Positions 1 through 13,445 of a stretch of 64,000 bases of DNA are shown here, piece by piece. The stretch is taken from contig JAXCGZ010005667.1 of the NCBI GenBank assembly GCA_037179515.1, positions 185,001-249,000 on the forward strand. The letters run 5' to 3'. Below the pieces are notes generated by a model, which saw only the letters and a list, made by a program, of their open reading frames with translations, was not told where the DNA came from and searched no databases. Position 1 is the stretch's first letter; each line of letters begins with the position of its first letter. Source of the DNA: Halocaridina rubra. Lineage: Eukaryota; Arthropoda; Malacostraca; Decapoda; Atyidae. The translations under genes were made by a program, and so were the position numbers.

Positions 1-280
1 ATGAGGTGATGATGACGTGACACATACTCATTTACAATTATTTTTTCGTTTACGAACTGTATAAACCCTCCCTGCACTGTTAAAAAAAACACCCTTTACA
101 TTATAAATAACAGGAAGCAACATAAATTTGAAAAACAAAAATTAAAATACTGAAAATGTTTTTTTTTCAATATTTTAATATTTTTGCGTATACCCATAAA
201 ATAAAATAATAATTTATAAAAAAAAACCGCGATAGAGTGAGAACGCGAACCAAGAAGCGCAAATAACCGGGGTAACACTG
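1..280 (-). mobile_element. Tigger-like non-autonomous element, cut by the window edge
   Basis: This is the right-hand part of a Tigger-like element in minus orientation. It starts inside a subterminal segment (TATAAACCCTCCCTGCACTG, then a stretch resembling ATTATAAATAACAG) that recurs at 6100, 54850, 54900 and 61000. It ends at 280 with the degenerate terminal inverted repeat ...GGGGTAACACTG followed by TA. The same end type (an AGAACGCGAACCAAGAA core, then CACTG and TA) closes complete copies at 4287 and 56657. No coding sequence remains. The left end is outside the window. Confidence 0.7.
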
Positions 281-286
281 TATATA

Positions 287-329
<43 letters not shown>

Positions 330-345
330 ATTTATTATATATATA
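281..345. repeat. Imperfect (TA)n microsatellite between two Tigger-like ends
   Basis: About 65 bp of TA repeats with a few TATTA interruptions. It abuts the terminal inverted repeat of the element ending at 280 on one side and the end of the element starting near 346 on the other. TA is the target site of this transposon superfamily, so the tract may have grown from the duplicated target. Confidence 0.9.
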
Positions 346-1107
346 TAGTGCACCCTCGCTATATCGCGGTTCACCTTTCACGAATTCAGTGCATTGCCCT
401 TTTTTTTTTTGGTAAGCTTTTTTCTTTTTTCTGGGTGTATGCGAGAATATTAAAATATTAAAATATTACAATTTTCAGTATTTTCATTATTTTATTGAAA
501 AAAAATTTCATTATTTTATTGATAAAAAAATATTTTCCAGGCTAAGAATAAAAAAGCAGTATAAAATAGTAAAAAACATAAATTTAATCATGTTCTCACA
601 GTATTGCACCATGTAAAATAAGATACCGGTATCAGTGTTTTGGAAAAAGAAAAGGGTCGCACCTATGTGAGCTAGTACATATTAAAATTTCCAGTACTTT
701 CATTATTTTATTGACAAAAAAAAAGTATTTCCTAGCCTAAGAATAATAAAACAGTAAAAAATAGAAAAACAAATTTAAACATGTAACTCATAGTATTGCA
801 CCATGGAAAATATTGTTCGATAGTGTACACTGTACTGGCGTCTTGGAAAATGCAAAGGGTCACACCTACATGATAGTTTATGGGATGCTATTGCCTTAAA
901 GGGTAGGAGACAACGAATCAGAATTGTTTTTCTGTATGTTCTGTATCATGGGATCTGATTGGCTATATGATTGAAGCTTCATTCTCCCAGCATCTTCAAT
1001 TGTTTCGTCTCACCCGTTCATTCTACTCACGTGTGCGCCATTCGCATTGTGCTTCTTAAAACGTTGAGCTTGTGATTTTGTGAAACTTTCGTTTTTCAAC
1101 CTTTGCA

Positions 1108-2074
1108 ATGCTTCCCAAGCGTCCTTCATCTTCTACGGCTTCTGGTAGTGAGCCTAAGCGGCAAAGGAAGATGTTAACCATACTAGAAAAGGTAAAACTG
1201 TTAGATATGCAGAAGGAAGGAAGAATGTTCGCGGATGTCGGCCGCCATTTCGGCATCAATAAATCTACTGCTCGATACATCAAAAAGGACTAGGCAAATA
1301 TCAGGAAAACAGCAACTATTTCTTTTAATAAAACAGCGAAGAGGGTCGTAACACCACGCAATATAATAGTGCGGATGGAATATACTTTGGCCCTATGGAT
1401 TGCTGATTTCAGGAAGAAGAACATCAGCTTAGACAGCAATATCATACAAACAAAGGCGAAGAAGCTGTACGAGACATTTGCTGCAAACGAACCCGACGAC
1501 GACAGTGGTGACCGTGAGGAGGGAGAGAGAAGATATCAACGACCCACAACCAAGACCCTCCAACGATTCTCCACCGAGGACACGATCGTTAGTTGCAAGC
1601 AAGGGATGGTTTGCCAAATTTCAAAAACGCTATGGCCTACAGAGCGTTTCGGTGCATGGCAAAGCTGCCTCTGCAGATACAGCTGCAGCTGAGGAATATG
1701 TAAAGAACGACTTCAAGAAAATTATCGAGGAAGGCGAATATGCTCCTGAGCAAGTCTTTAACATGGATGAGACTGGCTTATTTTGGAAGAGAATGCCGTC
1801 TCGCACTCTTCTCTTCAAGGAAGAAGCTAAAGCCCCGGGATTTAAAGCACACAAAAACCGCATTACCTTCGTCATGTGCGGGAATGCTGCGGGTTTCATG
1901 TTAAAGCCCAGGTTTATCTACATGTCTAAGAACCCTAGGGTTTTAAAGAACAAAAACAAGAATCTACTGCCAGTGTACTGGATGCATAAACCGAAGGCCT
2001 GGATCACGAAAAGCCTCACATCGGACTGGTTTCACCAATGCTTTATCCCTCTGTCCAGAACAGTTCGATTTTAA
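1108..2074 (+). pseudogene. Tigger/pogo-family transposase, broken
   Basis: The start (MLPKRPSSSTASGSEPKRQR) leads into a CENP-B-type helix-turn-helix (KMLTILEKVKLLDMQKEG, then RHFGINKSTARYIKKD). A TAG at about 1291 interrupts it; the homologous copy at 5806 has GAG there. Reading continues in the same frame to about 1550 (second DNA-binding helix region), then shifts by one base into the frame carrying GWFAKFQKRYGL and the DDE-domain start FNMDETGLFWKRMPSR, which holds the first catalytic Asp. The sequence stops after WFHQCFIPL, where a foldback-type repeat begins, so the second and third acidic residues are missing. Known role of the family: cut-and-paste transposition at TA. This copy cannot encode an active enzyme. 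Confidence 0.85.
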
Positions 2075-2279
2075 GTCTTCCTTCAGTTACGGTTCTTTTT
2101 CTATGCCTACATCTACACTGAATATTCTTGGATATTCAGTACACATCTTTTATTATCCCTTCACATCTGACAAGTCATTACACTCTCCATCTCTGTTACT
2201 CTTTACTTTACGTCTTCTTCGTGCCCAGGCCCGATGAGGGCGGTTTTATTTTATAATTTTTCTTTGCCCGTCCTGGTGT

Positions 2280-2280
<1 letters not shown>

Positions 2281-2355
<75 letters not shown>
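2281..2355. repeat. Poly-A then (GA)n tract
   Basis: About 45 A residues are followed directly by a GA repeat of about 28 bp. The poly-A follows the sequence GTCCTGGTGTC, the same end that precedes A-rich tracts in the foldback elements at 8210, 12460, 40020 and 60570. Confidence 0.95.
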
Positions 2356-2357
<2 letters not shown>

Positions 2358-2517
2358 TAAAGGGTGGTTTGTTAACAGTAAAGGGAGGGTTTATACAGTA
2401 AACATAAAAATAAGTCTAAAATACCTATGTACATATAGGGTGATCGTACTTCGCGGAAATTCACCTATCGCGGTCGGTCCCGGAACCTAACCCCCGCAAT
2501 AAACGAGGGATCACTGT

Positions 2518-2518
<1 letters not shown>

Positions 2519-2600
<82 letters not shown>
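2519..2600. repeat. (TA)n microsatellite
   Basis: An almost pure TA tract of about 80 bp lies exactly between the right end of the element ending at 2516 and the left end of the element starting at 2605. Confidence 0.95.
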
Positions 2601-2606
<6 letters not shown>

Positions 2607-2760
2607 GTGATCCCCCGCTGGATCGCGTTTGTACTGTACCACGGTTTTTCTTTTGGGCAAATTATTATTTTATTTTTTGGGTATATGCAAAAATATTAAG
2701 ATATTAAAAAAATAAAAATTCTCGGTATTTTCATATTTTAATTGAAAAAAAAAAAACATA

Positions 2761-4287
2761 CAGTTTTCCCCCCCTTATCGCGGTAGCTCGGTTCCGGCAC
2801 GCAGTGCGAACCAGGAAAACCGTGGAGTAGGATCAGCCTATATGTACATAGATATTTTAATTTATTTTTACGTTTACACTGTATAAACCCTCCCTGTACT
2901 GTTATCATACCATCCTTTACTTCATGAATAACAGCATGCAAGCGTAAATTTATATGACATACTCATGTACATAGGTATTTTACAATTATTTTTACGTTTA
3001 CTGTATGAACCCTCCCTGCACTGTTAAAAAACCACCCTTCACTTTATAAATAACAGCATGCAACATAAATTTATATGTACGTGATAAGTAAACTTACCTT
3101 ATCTGTTATGGTTAACAATTTCCTTTGTCGCTAAGGCTCACTACAAGAAGCCTTAGAAGATGAAGAATGCTTGGGAGGCATTGCAAAGGTTAAAATATGC
3201 GAGTAAAAAAATCAAAATCAAATCGTATTAATAAGCACAACGTGAATGACGCACACGAGTGAGGCGAGACAATGGAAGATGGTGGAAGCCTTTGTCCGAA
3301 ACGCTGATAGCGGTATCGTATTTTACATGTTGCAATACTGTTAGTATTTATGTTTTTTACTATTTTTTACTGTTTTATTATTCTTAGGCTAAGAAATACG
3401 TTTTTTTCATCAATAAAATCATGAAACTACTGGAAATATAAATATATATGCTAGCTCATGTAGCTGCGACCCTAATACATTGTACGCTATCGGACACAAG
3501 CAAAATGTTTAATAAGCACAACGTGAACGGCGCACACGTGAGTTAGACTGAACGAGCCTTTGTCAGAAACGCTGATAGCGGTATTGTATTTTACATGTTG
3601 CAATACTGTTAGTATTAATGGTTTTTACTATTTTTTACTGTTTTATTATTCTTATGCTAAGAAATACGTTTTTTTTTATCAATAAAATCATGAAACTACT
3701 GGATATATAAACATATATGCTAGCTCACGTAGCTGCGACCCCAATACATTGTACGCTATCGGACACAATCAAAATGTTTAATAAGCACAACGTGAGTTAG
3801 ACTGAACGAGCCTTTGTCAGAAACGCTGATAGCGGTATTGTATTTTACATGTTGCAATACTGTTAATATTTATGTCTTTTACTATTTTTTAAGGTTTTAT
3901 TTTTTTTATCAATAAAATCATGAAACTACTGTAAATATGAATATATATGCTAGCTCACGTAGCTGTGACCCCAATACATTGTACGCTATCGGACACTATT
4001 TCGCATGATGCAATACTGTGAGTTATATTGTACGTTGTGCTTTTTACTATTTTTTACTGTTTAATTATTCGTAGGCTGGAAAATAATTGTTTTTTATCAA
4101 TTAAATAATGAATTTTTTTTTTTCAATAAAAAAATGAAAATACTGAATATTTTTATTTTTTCAATATTTTAATATTTTTGCGTATACCCATAAAATAATA
4201 ATTTATAAAAAAGAAAGAAAGAAAAAAAAAAACCCGCGACAGAGTGAGAACGCGAACCAAGAAAAGCGATACAGGGGGGGAACACTG
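2761..4287 (-). mobile_element. Tigger-like non-autonomous element nested in the 2605-7251 copy (left)
   Basis: The left end CAGTTTTCCCCCCCTTATCG and right end ...CAGGGGGGGAACACTG are inverted repeats, and TA sits on both sides (2759-2760 and 4288-4289). The left end is the 3'-type end (followed by the TAAACCCTCCCTGTACTGTT subterminal segment) and the right end is the 5'-type end, so the element runs on the minus strand, opposite to its host. It contains the short first exon (3098-3181) and three or more tandem leader units of about 250-265 bp, each including GCTAGCTCACGTAGCTGCGA and CATGTTGCAATACTGTTA. Confidence 0.85.
3098..3181 (-). pseudogene. Tigger first-exon fragment (28 codons), stop inside
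   Basis: On the minus strand an ATG starts MPPKHSSSSKASCSEP, homologous to the N-terminus at 5806. A TAG replaces the Lys codon in CCTAAGCGG. The segment ends in AAG followed by GTAAGT, a consensus 5' splice site found at the same place in the copies at 6906, 41017, 59131 and 59387. No downstream transposase exon remains within this element. Confidence 0.7.
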
Positions 4288-5805
4288 TATTTCATTATCT
4301 AATTGATAAAAAAATTTTATTTCCCAGCCTACGAATAATAAAACAGTAAATTATAGTAAAAAACATAAATTTAGATATACGTACGTACAGTATAACTCAC
4401 AGTATTGCATCATGCGAAATAGTGTCCGATAGCGTACTATGTATTGGGGTCGCACCTACATGAGCTAGCATATATATTTATATTTCCAGTAGTTTCATAA
4501 TTTTATTGATAAAAAACATATTTCTTAGCCTAAGTATAATAAAACAGCAAAAAACATAAATACTAACAGTATGGCAACATGTAAAATACGATATCGCTAT
4601 CAGCGTTTCAGACAAAGGCTCGTTCAATCAAACTCACGTGTGCGCCATTCAAGTTCTGCTTGTGTCCGATAGCGTACAATGTATTGGGGTCGCAGCTATG
4701 TGAGCTAGTATACAGTATTTCCCCCCTGTATCGCGTTTCTTGGTTCGCTTTCTCACTGTATCGCTTTTTTTTTTTTTTATATAAATTATTATTTTATTTC
4801 ATGGGTATACGCAAAAATATTAAAATATTAAAAAAATACAATTTTTCAGTATGTTCATTTTTTTTTATTAAAAAAAATTTCATTATTTAAATGATAAAAA
4901 AAAATTTATTTTTCCAGCCTACGAATAATAAAAACAGTAAAATACATAAATTTAGATATACGTACGTACAGTATAACTCACAGTATTGCATCATGCGAAA
5001 TAGTGTCCGATAGCGTACAATGTATTGGGGTCACAGCTACGTGAGCTAGCATATATATATTTATATTTCCAGTAGTTTCATGATTTTATTGATAATAAAA
5101 CGTATTTCTTAGCCTAAGAATAATAAAACAGTAAAAATTTGTAAACAGTATTGCACCACGTAAAATACGATACCAGTATCAGTGTTTCGGAAAATGCTAA
5201 GGCTCTCATCTACGTGACCTAGTGAATATTAAAATTTTCATTATTTTATTGATAAAACAAGTATTTCCTAGCCTAAGAATAATAAAACAGTAAAAAATAG
5301 TAAAAAACATAAATACAGTACTAACAGTATTGCACCATGAAAAATACGATACCGGTATCATGTTTCGGAAAACGCAAAGGCTCTCACCTACGTGACCTAG
5401 TGAATATTAAAATTTTTATTATTTTATTGATAAAACAAGTATTTCCTAGCCTAAGAATAATAAAACAGTAAAAAATAACAAAAAACAAAGTACTAACAAT
5501 ATTGCACCATGTAAAATACGATACTGCTATCAACGTTTCGGAAAACAAAAAGGTTCTCACCTACATGAGATAGTTCATGGACTGCTATTGGCTGAAAGGT
5601 TGGGAGACGACAAATCACAGAATTGTTTTTCAATAATTTCTGTATCATGGGGTCTGATTGGCTTTTTCATTGCAGTTTGCTTTTCCCTCCAATTTCCAAT
5701 GTGGCGCCTCACTCGCTCAGTCTAACACGTGTGAGCCATTCTCGTTGTGCTTGTTAATACGTTTAGCTTGTGATTGTGTTTTCACACGTAATTTAACCTT
5801 TGCAA

Positions 5806-6065
5806 TGCCTCCCAAACGTCCTTCACCTTCTAAGGCTTCTGGTAGTCAGCCTAAGCGGCAAAGGAAAATGTTAACCATTGTAGATAAAGTGAAACTCTTA
5901 GATATGTTGAAAGAAGGAAAAAGGTTTGTTGATGTCAGCCGCTATATTGGCCTCAATGAATCTAGTGTGCGCTACATCAAAAAGGACGAGGCAAAGATCA
6001 GGAAAACAGCGAGCATTTCATTTGATAAATCACAGTCACGGTACGTTTTCCTATCACTTTCATAA
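5806..6065 (+). pseudogene. Tigger transposase N-terminus, truncated
   Basis: The open frame starts MPPKRPSPSKASGSQPKRQR and covers the whole CENP-B-type helix-turn-helix, including DVSRYIGLNESSVRYIKKDE. It runs about 79 codons of family sequence to DKSQSR, after which it enters the 3' subterminal repeat and stops. Unlike the shorter copies there is no intron at codon 28: the text reads DKVKLLDM straight through. It keeps a possible DNA-binding domain without a catalytic domain, so any product could only bind ends. I have no evidence that it is expressed. An in-frame ATG upstream at 5658 lies in leader DNA and is not favoured. Confidence 0.75.
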
Positions 6066-6500
6066 AAATTACGTTGCTTGCTGTTATTTATAATGTAAAG
6101 GGTGTTTTATTAACAGTGCAGTCAGGGTTTATACAGTACGTAAACGTAAAAATAATTGTAAAATTCCTATGTTGTCACGTCATCATCACATTCACGGTAA
6201 TTTTTCCTATCACTTTCATAAAAATTTACGTTGCTGGCTGTTGTTTATAATGCAAAGGGTGTTTTTTAACAGTGTAGGGAGGGTTTATACAGTACGTAAA
6301 CGTAAGAATAATTGTAAATGAGTATGTCATGTAATTACCACTTCATTCACCGTAATTTTATCTATCACTTTCATATAAATTTACGTTGCATGCTGTTATT
6401 TATGAAGTAAAGGGTGGTATGATAACAGTACAGGGGGGGTTTATACAGTGTAAACGTAAAAATAAATTAAAATATCTATGTACATAAAGGCTGATCCTAC
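6041..6500 (+). repeat. Three tandem ~154 bp subterminal units
   Basis: Units start near 6041, 6195 and 6349. Each carries CTATCACTTTCATA, then a TGCTGTTATTTAT-like stretch, AAAGGGTG, TAACAGT, AGGGTTTATACAGT and GTAAACGTAA. Partial copies of the same unit sit next to the 3'-type end in every family member of this window (for example 2840-3080, 43230-43450, 54700-55020, 60890-61020). Multiple subterminal units may be transposase-binding arrays; that is inference. Confidence 0.8.
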
Positions 6501-6822
6501 TCTGCGGTTTTCCTGGTTCACGCTGGGTCCCGAAACCGAACTACCGCGATAAGGGGGGGAACACTGTATATGTTTATATTCCAGTAGTTTCATGATTTTA
6601 TTGATAAAAAAAAATGTATTTCATTGCCTAAGAATAATAAAACAGTAAAAAACATAAATACTAACAGTATTGCAACATGTAAAATACGATACCGTTATCA
6701 GCGTTTCGGACAAAGGCTTCCACCATCTTCCATTGTCTCGCCTCACCCGTGTGCGAGGTTCACGTTGTGCTTATTAATACGTTTTGCTTGAGGTTTTTTA
6801 CTCACATATTTTAACCTTTGCA

Positions 6823-6906
6823 ATGCCTCCCAAGCATCCTTCATCTTCTAAGACTTCTTGTAGTGAGCCTAAGCGGCAAAGGAAAATATTAACCATAACA
6901 GATAAG
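6823..6906 (+). pseudogene. Tigger first exon (28 codons) with consensus splice donor
   Basis: The frame reads MPPKHPSSSKTSCSEPKRQR and continues to ILTITDK. It ends at AAG and is followed by GTAAGT. It is exactly 84 bp, as at 41017-41100 and 59131-59214. It belongs to the outer element 2605-7251. Only the N-terminal arm before the helix-turn-helix is present. Confidence 0.7.
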
Positions 6907-7251
6907 GTAAGTTTACCTATCATGTACATATAAATATACGTTGCATGCTGTTATTTATAAAGTAGAGGGTGGTTTTTTAACAGTGCCGGAAGGGTTTATA
7001 CAGTAAACGTAAAAATAATTGTAAAATACCTATGTACATGAGTATGTCATATAAATTTAAGCTTGCATGCTGTTATTTATGAAGTGAAGGGTGGTTTGTT
7101 AACAGTACAGGGAGGGTTTATACAGTTTATACGGTGTAAACGTAAAAATAAATTAAAATATCTTGTACATATAGGCTGATCCTACTCCGCAATTTTCCTG
7201 TTTCGCGCCGGGTCCCGGAACCGAACCCCCGCGATAATGGGGGGATCACTG

Positions 7252-8300
<1,049 letters not shown>

Positions 8301-8311
8301 TATATATATAT

Positions 8312-10290
8312 ACACACCTAGTTTTTACAGTAACGCGAAGATAGGTTCTCAGAAGTGCCGCGTAATGTAACGAGTTATTTTCCAAAAGAAACAATGATAG
8401 TGGGAATATATACGTTCCACAACCGTACATAGACACACTATATCAAAGATATAAACAAATTAATGCACTCTATTATGCGGTGGGCAACAGGCATACACTG
8501 GAACATGCATGGTGGCAGTGAGCACGAGGATGCGGAAGAACGAACCTCTATCTGCAAACGTTTTTGCTCTAGCTTGCTTTTTCCCTGACTATATTATATG
8601 GCAAGTTTGTTTGCCGTTTTGTTCTTAATGCTATTTTATCCATTCTCTCCATAATATTCAATCGATTAAGAGGTAGAAGAGGAGGAGTATGCGGGAGAAC
8701 GAATCTCTATCTGCAAACGTTTTTCTGCCTCCGTATCAGCTGATGCACTCTCGCACGCTATTTCCCCGACGATATTACATCGCAAGTTTGTTTGCGGTTT
8801 GTTCATAAAGCTTTTTTTCCATTCTTTCTATAATATCCGATCGCATTAAGCAGTAGAAGAGGAGGAGGATGCAGGAGAACAAATCTCTATCTGCAAACGT
8901 TTTGCTGTCTCCGTATCAGCTGATGCACTCTCATACGCTATATCCCTGATGATATTATATCACAAGTTTGTTTGCTGTTTGTTCTTAATGCTCATCCATG
9001 TACTGTACTTAGCATTTTTTCGATTCTCTCCATAATATCCAATCGCATCAAGCGGTAGAAGAGGAGGAAGATGCGGGAGAATTTAACCTTTATTTCCATT
9101 TCATTACAATGGGTATTCGTCAGCCAGGGCAAGCCCCAACCCCCCACTGTGATGTCCAACCACAGCAGTTCCTGCCAGTAAACAGCTTAAACTCTCGGTC
9201 TTGGACGGGGACCGATCTTTCGACCTCGTGAATGCGAAGCCAGCGCGTTACCACTGTACTGCAAACTTTTTTCCGCCTCCGTCTCAGCTGATGCACCCTC
9301 GCACACTATTTCCCTGAGGATATTATATCACAAGTTTGTTTGCTGTTTGTTCTTAATGCTTTTTTTCCATTCTCTCCATAATATCCGATCGCATTAGGCG
9401 GTAGAAAAGGATGATGCAGGAGAACGAATCTCTGTCTGCAAATGTTTTGCCGCCTCCGTATCAGCTGATGCACTTTCAAATGCTATTTCCCTGACGATAT
9501 TATATCGCAAGTTTGTTCTTAATGCTCATCCACGTACTGTACTTAGTATTTTTTCGATTCTCTCCATAATATCCGATTGCATTAATTGGTAGAAGAGGAG
9601 GAGGATGTAGGATAACGAACCTCTATCTGCAAAAGTTTTGCCGCCTCCGTATCAGCTGATGCACCCTTGCATGCTATTTCCCTAGCGATATTATATCGCA
9701 AGTTTGTTCTTAATGCTTTTTTCCCATTCTCTTTATAATATCCAATCGCATTAAGCGGTAAAAGAGGAGGCGGATGCGGGAGAATGAACCTCTATCTGCA
9801 AAAGTTTTGCCGCCTCCGTATCAGCTGATGCACCCTCGCATGCTATTTCCCTGACGATATTATATAGCAAGTTTGTTTGCTGTTTGTTCTTAATGCTTTT
9901 TCCCATTCTCTTCATAATATCCGATCACATTAAGCGGTAGAAGAGGAGGAGGATGTGGGAGAGCAAACCTCTATCTGCAAACGTTTTGCCACCTCCGTAT
10001 CAGCTGATGCGCTCTCATACACTTTTTTCCTGACGATATACAAACCTTAACAAAAACACAGTTAGAACAAGCTATATATCCATGCAGTATGCTGGGTAAA
10101 GAGACACTGAAGCACATGGCAGCAAAGTGCCTCCGAGGCAGTCGATTATTTACTAAAATTAAATTTTTTTTGAATTTATTAGCATGGGCGTTATTCGTGT
10201 ATTTCGTATTTATTTAACTATTATTTTTTAAGGGCATTATTCCAATTTCGTGGATTATAAACACGCATAAAAAGTGAATTGGGTGTATAT
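8312..10290 (+). mobile_element. MITE-like element carrying an internal ~160-190 bp tandem array
   Basis: The left part (8312-8520: ACACCTAGTTTTTACAGTAA, GGTTCTCAGAAGTG, ATTTTCC) and the right part (10030-10290, ending AACACGCATAAAAAGTGAAT) also occur at 49707-50010 and 54020-54286, so this is a discrete element. The outer bases are related as short imperfect inverted repeats (ACACCTAGT against ACATCTAGT read inward in the second copy). Between them lie about eight units of 160-190 bp with a shared core CTCTATCTGCAAACGTTTT, CCTCCGTATCAGCTGATGCA and CTGACGATATTATATCGCAA. Landmark positions are 8546, 8705, 8885, 9430, 9621, 9790 and 9969. No coding sequence was found. TA-rich flanks fit a TA-targeting superfamily. 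Confidence 0.7.
9085..9262 (-). mobile_element. tRNA-like SINE inserted in the tandem array
   Basis: This segment breaks one array unit: GCGGGAGAA is followed by foreign sequence, and the unit resumes at CTGCAAAC near 9262. On the minus strand the head reads CAGTGGTAACGCGCTGGCTT, like the D-arm/A box of a tRNA, followed 18 bases later by ACGAGGTCGAAAGATCGG, like a B box. A non-tRNA body follows, ending in an A-rich ATGGAAATAAAGGTTAAAT tail. This is the layout of a tRNA-derived SINE. I did not fold it, and no tRNA identity is claimed. Confidence 0.6.
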
Positions 10291-10834
10291 ATACAGCAAT
10301 CCCTCACTATTTCGGGGTTCACCTATCGCGGATTCAGTGCATAGTGGATTTTTTTTTTTTTTGAAAAAAAAAAAAATAAAAATAATAATAATAATAAATA
10401 AATAAATAAATAAAAATAAAAAAAATAAAGATTATTGTGACACCAGGATGGGCCAAAAAATTATAAAATAAAACAGACTTTATCAGGTTGTAAAGAGAAA
10501 CAGAGATGGAGAGTGTAATGACCTGTCAGATGTGAAGGGATTATAAAAGATGTGTAATGAATATCCAGCTCTCTGCTGGGTTTTAATATACTTCTGTATT
10601 ACTTTCATGATGTCTATTCCAATAATTCTGCTTAGATCTTATTATTATTGGCAACAATAATTTTCACTTGATAATGATAGTGGAGATTATTATCATCATC
10701 ATCAATATTATTATTATTAAGGGCTCATCATTGTTTGTACATCTGTTGGTTTATTAACTTTTAATAACTGTGTAAAGTGCCCCTCCCTAGTTGGCTGGGA
10801 CAAAGAGAGTGTGGGAGGTTGGGTAGAATAGAAT

Positions 10835-12098
<1,264 letters not shown>

Positions 12099-12601
12099 TA
12101 AGTAACTCTTGTTCATTCAACCAAAACTACATTATTTATAGTAAAAATAATGGTTTAATTACGAATTCGTAATAATAATGATGATAATAATAATAATAAT
12201 AATCTCCCCAATCATCATCAAAGGAAAATTATTGTTGCCAATAATAATAATAATAAGATCTAAGGAGAATTTTTAGAATAGACATCATGAAAGTAATTCA
12301 GAGGTATCGTAAACCCAGCAGAGAGCTGGATATTCATTACACATCTTTTATAATCCCTTCACATCTGACAGGCCATTACACTCTCCATCTCTGTTTCTCT
12401 TTACAGCCTGATAAACGCCATTTTATTTTATCAGTTTTGACTTGTCCTGGTGTCATAATCATCTTAAAAAAAAATTAAAAAAAAGTAAATAAATAAAATA
12501 TATATATACATATATATATATTTTTAAGGTGTTCCTACTTCGCGGAAATTCACCTATCGCGGCTGGTCCTGGAACCAAACCCCGCGATAAACGAGGGATT
12601 A

Positions 12602-12904
<303 letters not shown>

Positions 12905-12938
12905 TTCATATTGTGCTGTGATATAACAGTTTATATTG

Positions 12939-13091
<153 letters not shown>

Positions 13092-13445
13092 CAGTGATCC
13101 CCCGCTGTATCGCGTTTCTTGGTTCGCATTTTCACTGTATTGCTTTTTTTTTTTTTTTTTTTTTTTTGCAAATTAATATTGTAAAATACCTATGTACATG
13201 AGTATGTCATGTAATTACCACTTCATTCACCATAATTTTATCTATCACTTTCATATAAATTTACGTTGCATGCTGTTATTTATGAAGTAAAGGGTGGTTT
13301 GTTAACAGTACAAGGGAGGGTTTATAGTGTAAACGTAAAAATAAATTAAAATATCTATGTACATATAGGCTGATCCTACTTCGCGGTTTTCCTGTCTCGA
13401 GCCAGGTCCCGGAACCGAACTACCGCGATAATGGGGGGATTACTG
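13092..13445 (+). mobile_element. Short Tigger-derived MITE (354 bp)
   Basis: The left end CAGTGATCCCCCGCTGTATC and right end ...GGGGGGATTACTG are inverted repeats. Only the 5' terminal region (CGTTTCTTGGTTCGC) and one 3' subterminal unit (TGCATGCTGTTATTTATGAAG and TAACAGTACAAGGGAGGGTT) remain. It has the same deletion structure as the 328 bp element at 49297-49624, down to the junction at AAATTAAT. A (TA)n tract follows at 13446-13468. Confidence 0.85.

Larger units (their letters stand above)
346..2516 (+). mobile_element. Tigger-like element with decayed transposase
   Basis: The ends match each other as inverted repeats: the left end reads AGTGCACCCTCGCTATATCG, and the right end, read inward, starts CAGTGATCCCTCG and then GCGGGGG. 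TA repeats flank both sides. Inside are a subterminal minisatellite-like leader (about 430-900), a transposase pseudogene (1108-2074), a half copy of the foldback-element arm (about 2080-2280), a poly-A/GA tract and the family-specific 3' subterminal segment. Left flank quality is lower because the first base of the repeat has changed from C to T. Confidence 0.7.
4713..6566 (+). mobile_element. Tigger-like element nested in the 2605-7251 copy (right)
   Basis: The left end CAGTATTTCCCCCCTGTATC and right end ...AAGGGGGGGAACACTG are inverted repeats with TA at 4711-4712 and 6567-6568. It is plus-oriented: leader repeats (about 4900-5600), then a transposase N-terminus (5806-6065), then three tandem 3' subterminal units (6041-6500). 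The interior that should code the rest of the transposase is deleted. Confidence 0.85.
2605..7251 (+). mobile_element. Outer Tigger-like element split by two insertions of its own family
   Basis: The left end CAGTGATCCCCCGCTGGATC and the right end CCGCGATAATGGGGGGATCACTG (spoken in parts: GCGATAATGG then GGGATCACTG) are inverted repeats of the family. The element is interrupted at 2761-4287 and 4713-6566 by complete family members. When these are removed, the outer sequence joins at single TA dinucleotides and matches uninterrupted copies (for example 42170-42290 across the first junction and 42350-42440 across the second). It is plus-oriented and retains the first transposase exon at 6823-6906. 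The net outer length without insertions is about 1.26 kb. Confidence 0.8.

Noticed and set aside
8480..10060. CRISPR-like array
   Set aside because: Units of 160-190 bp are tandem and continuous, with no short repeat-spacer pattern, in a eukaryotic transposon setting.
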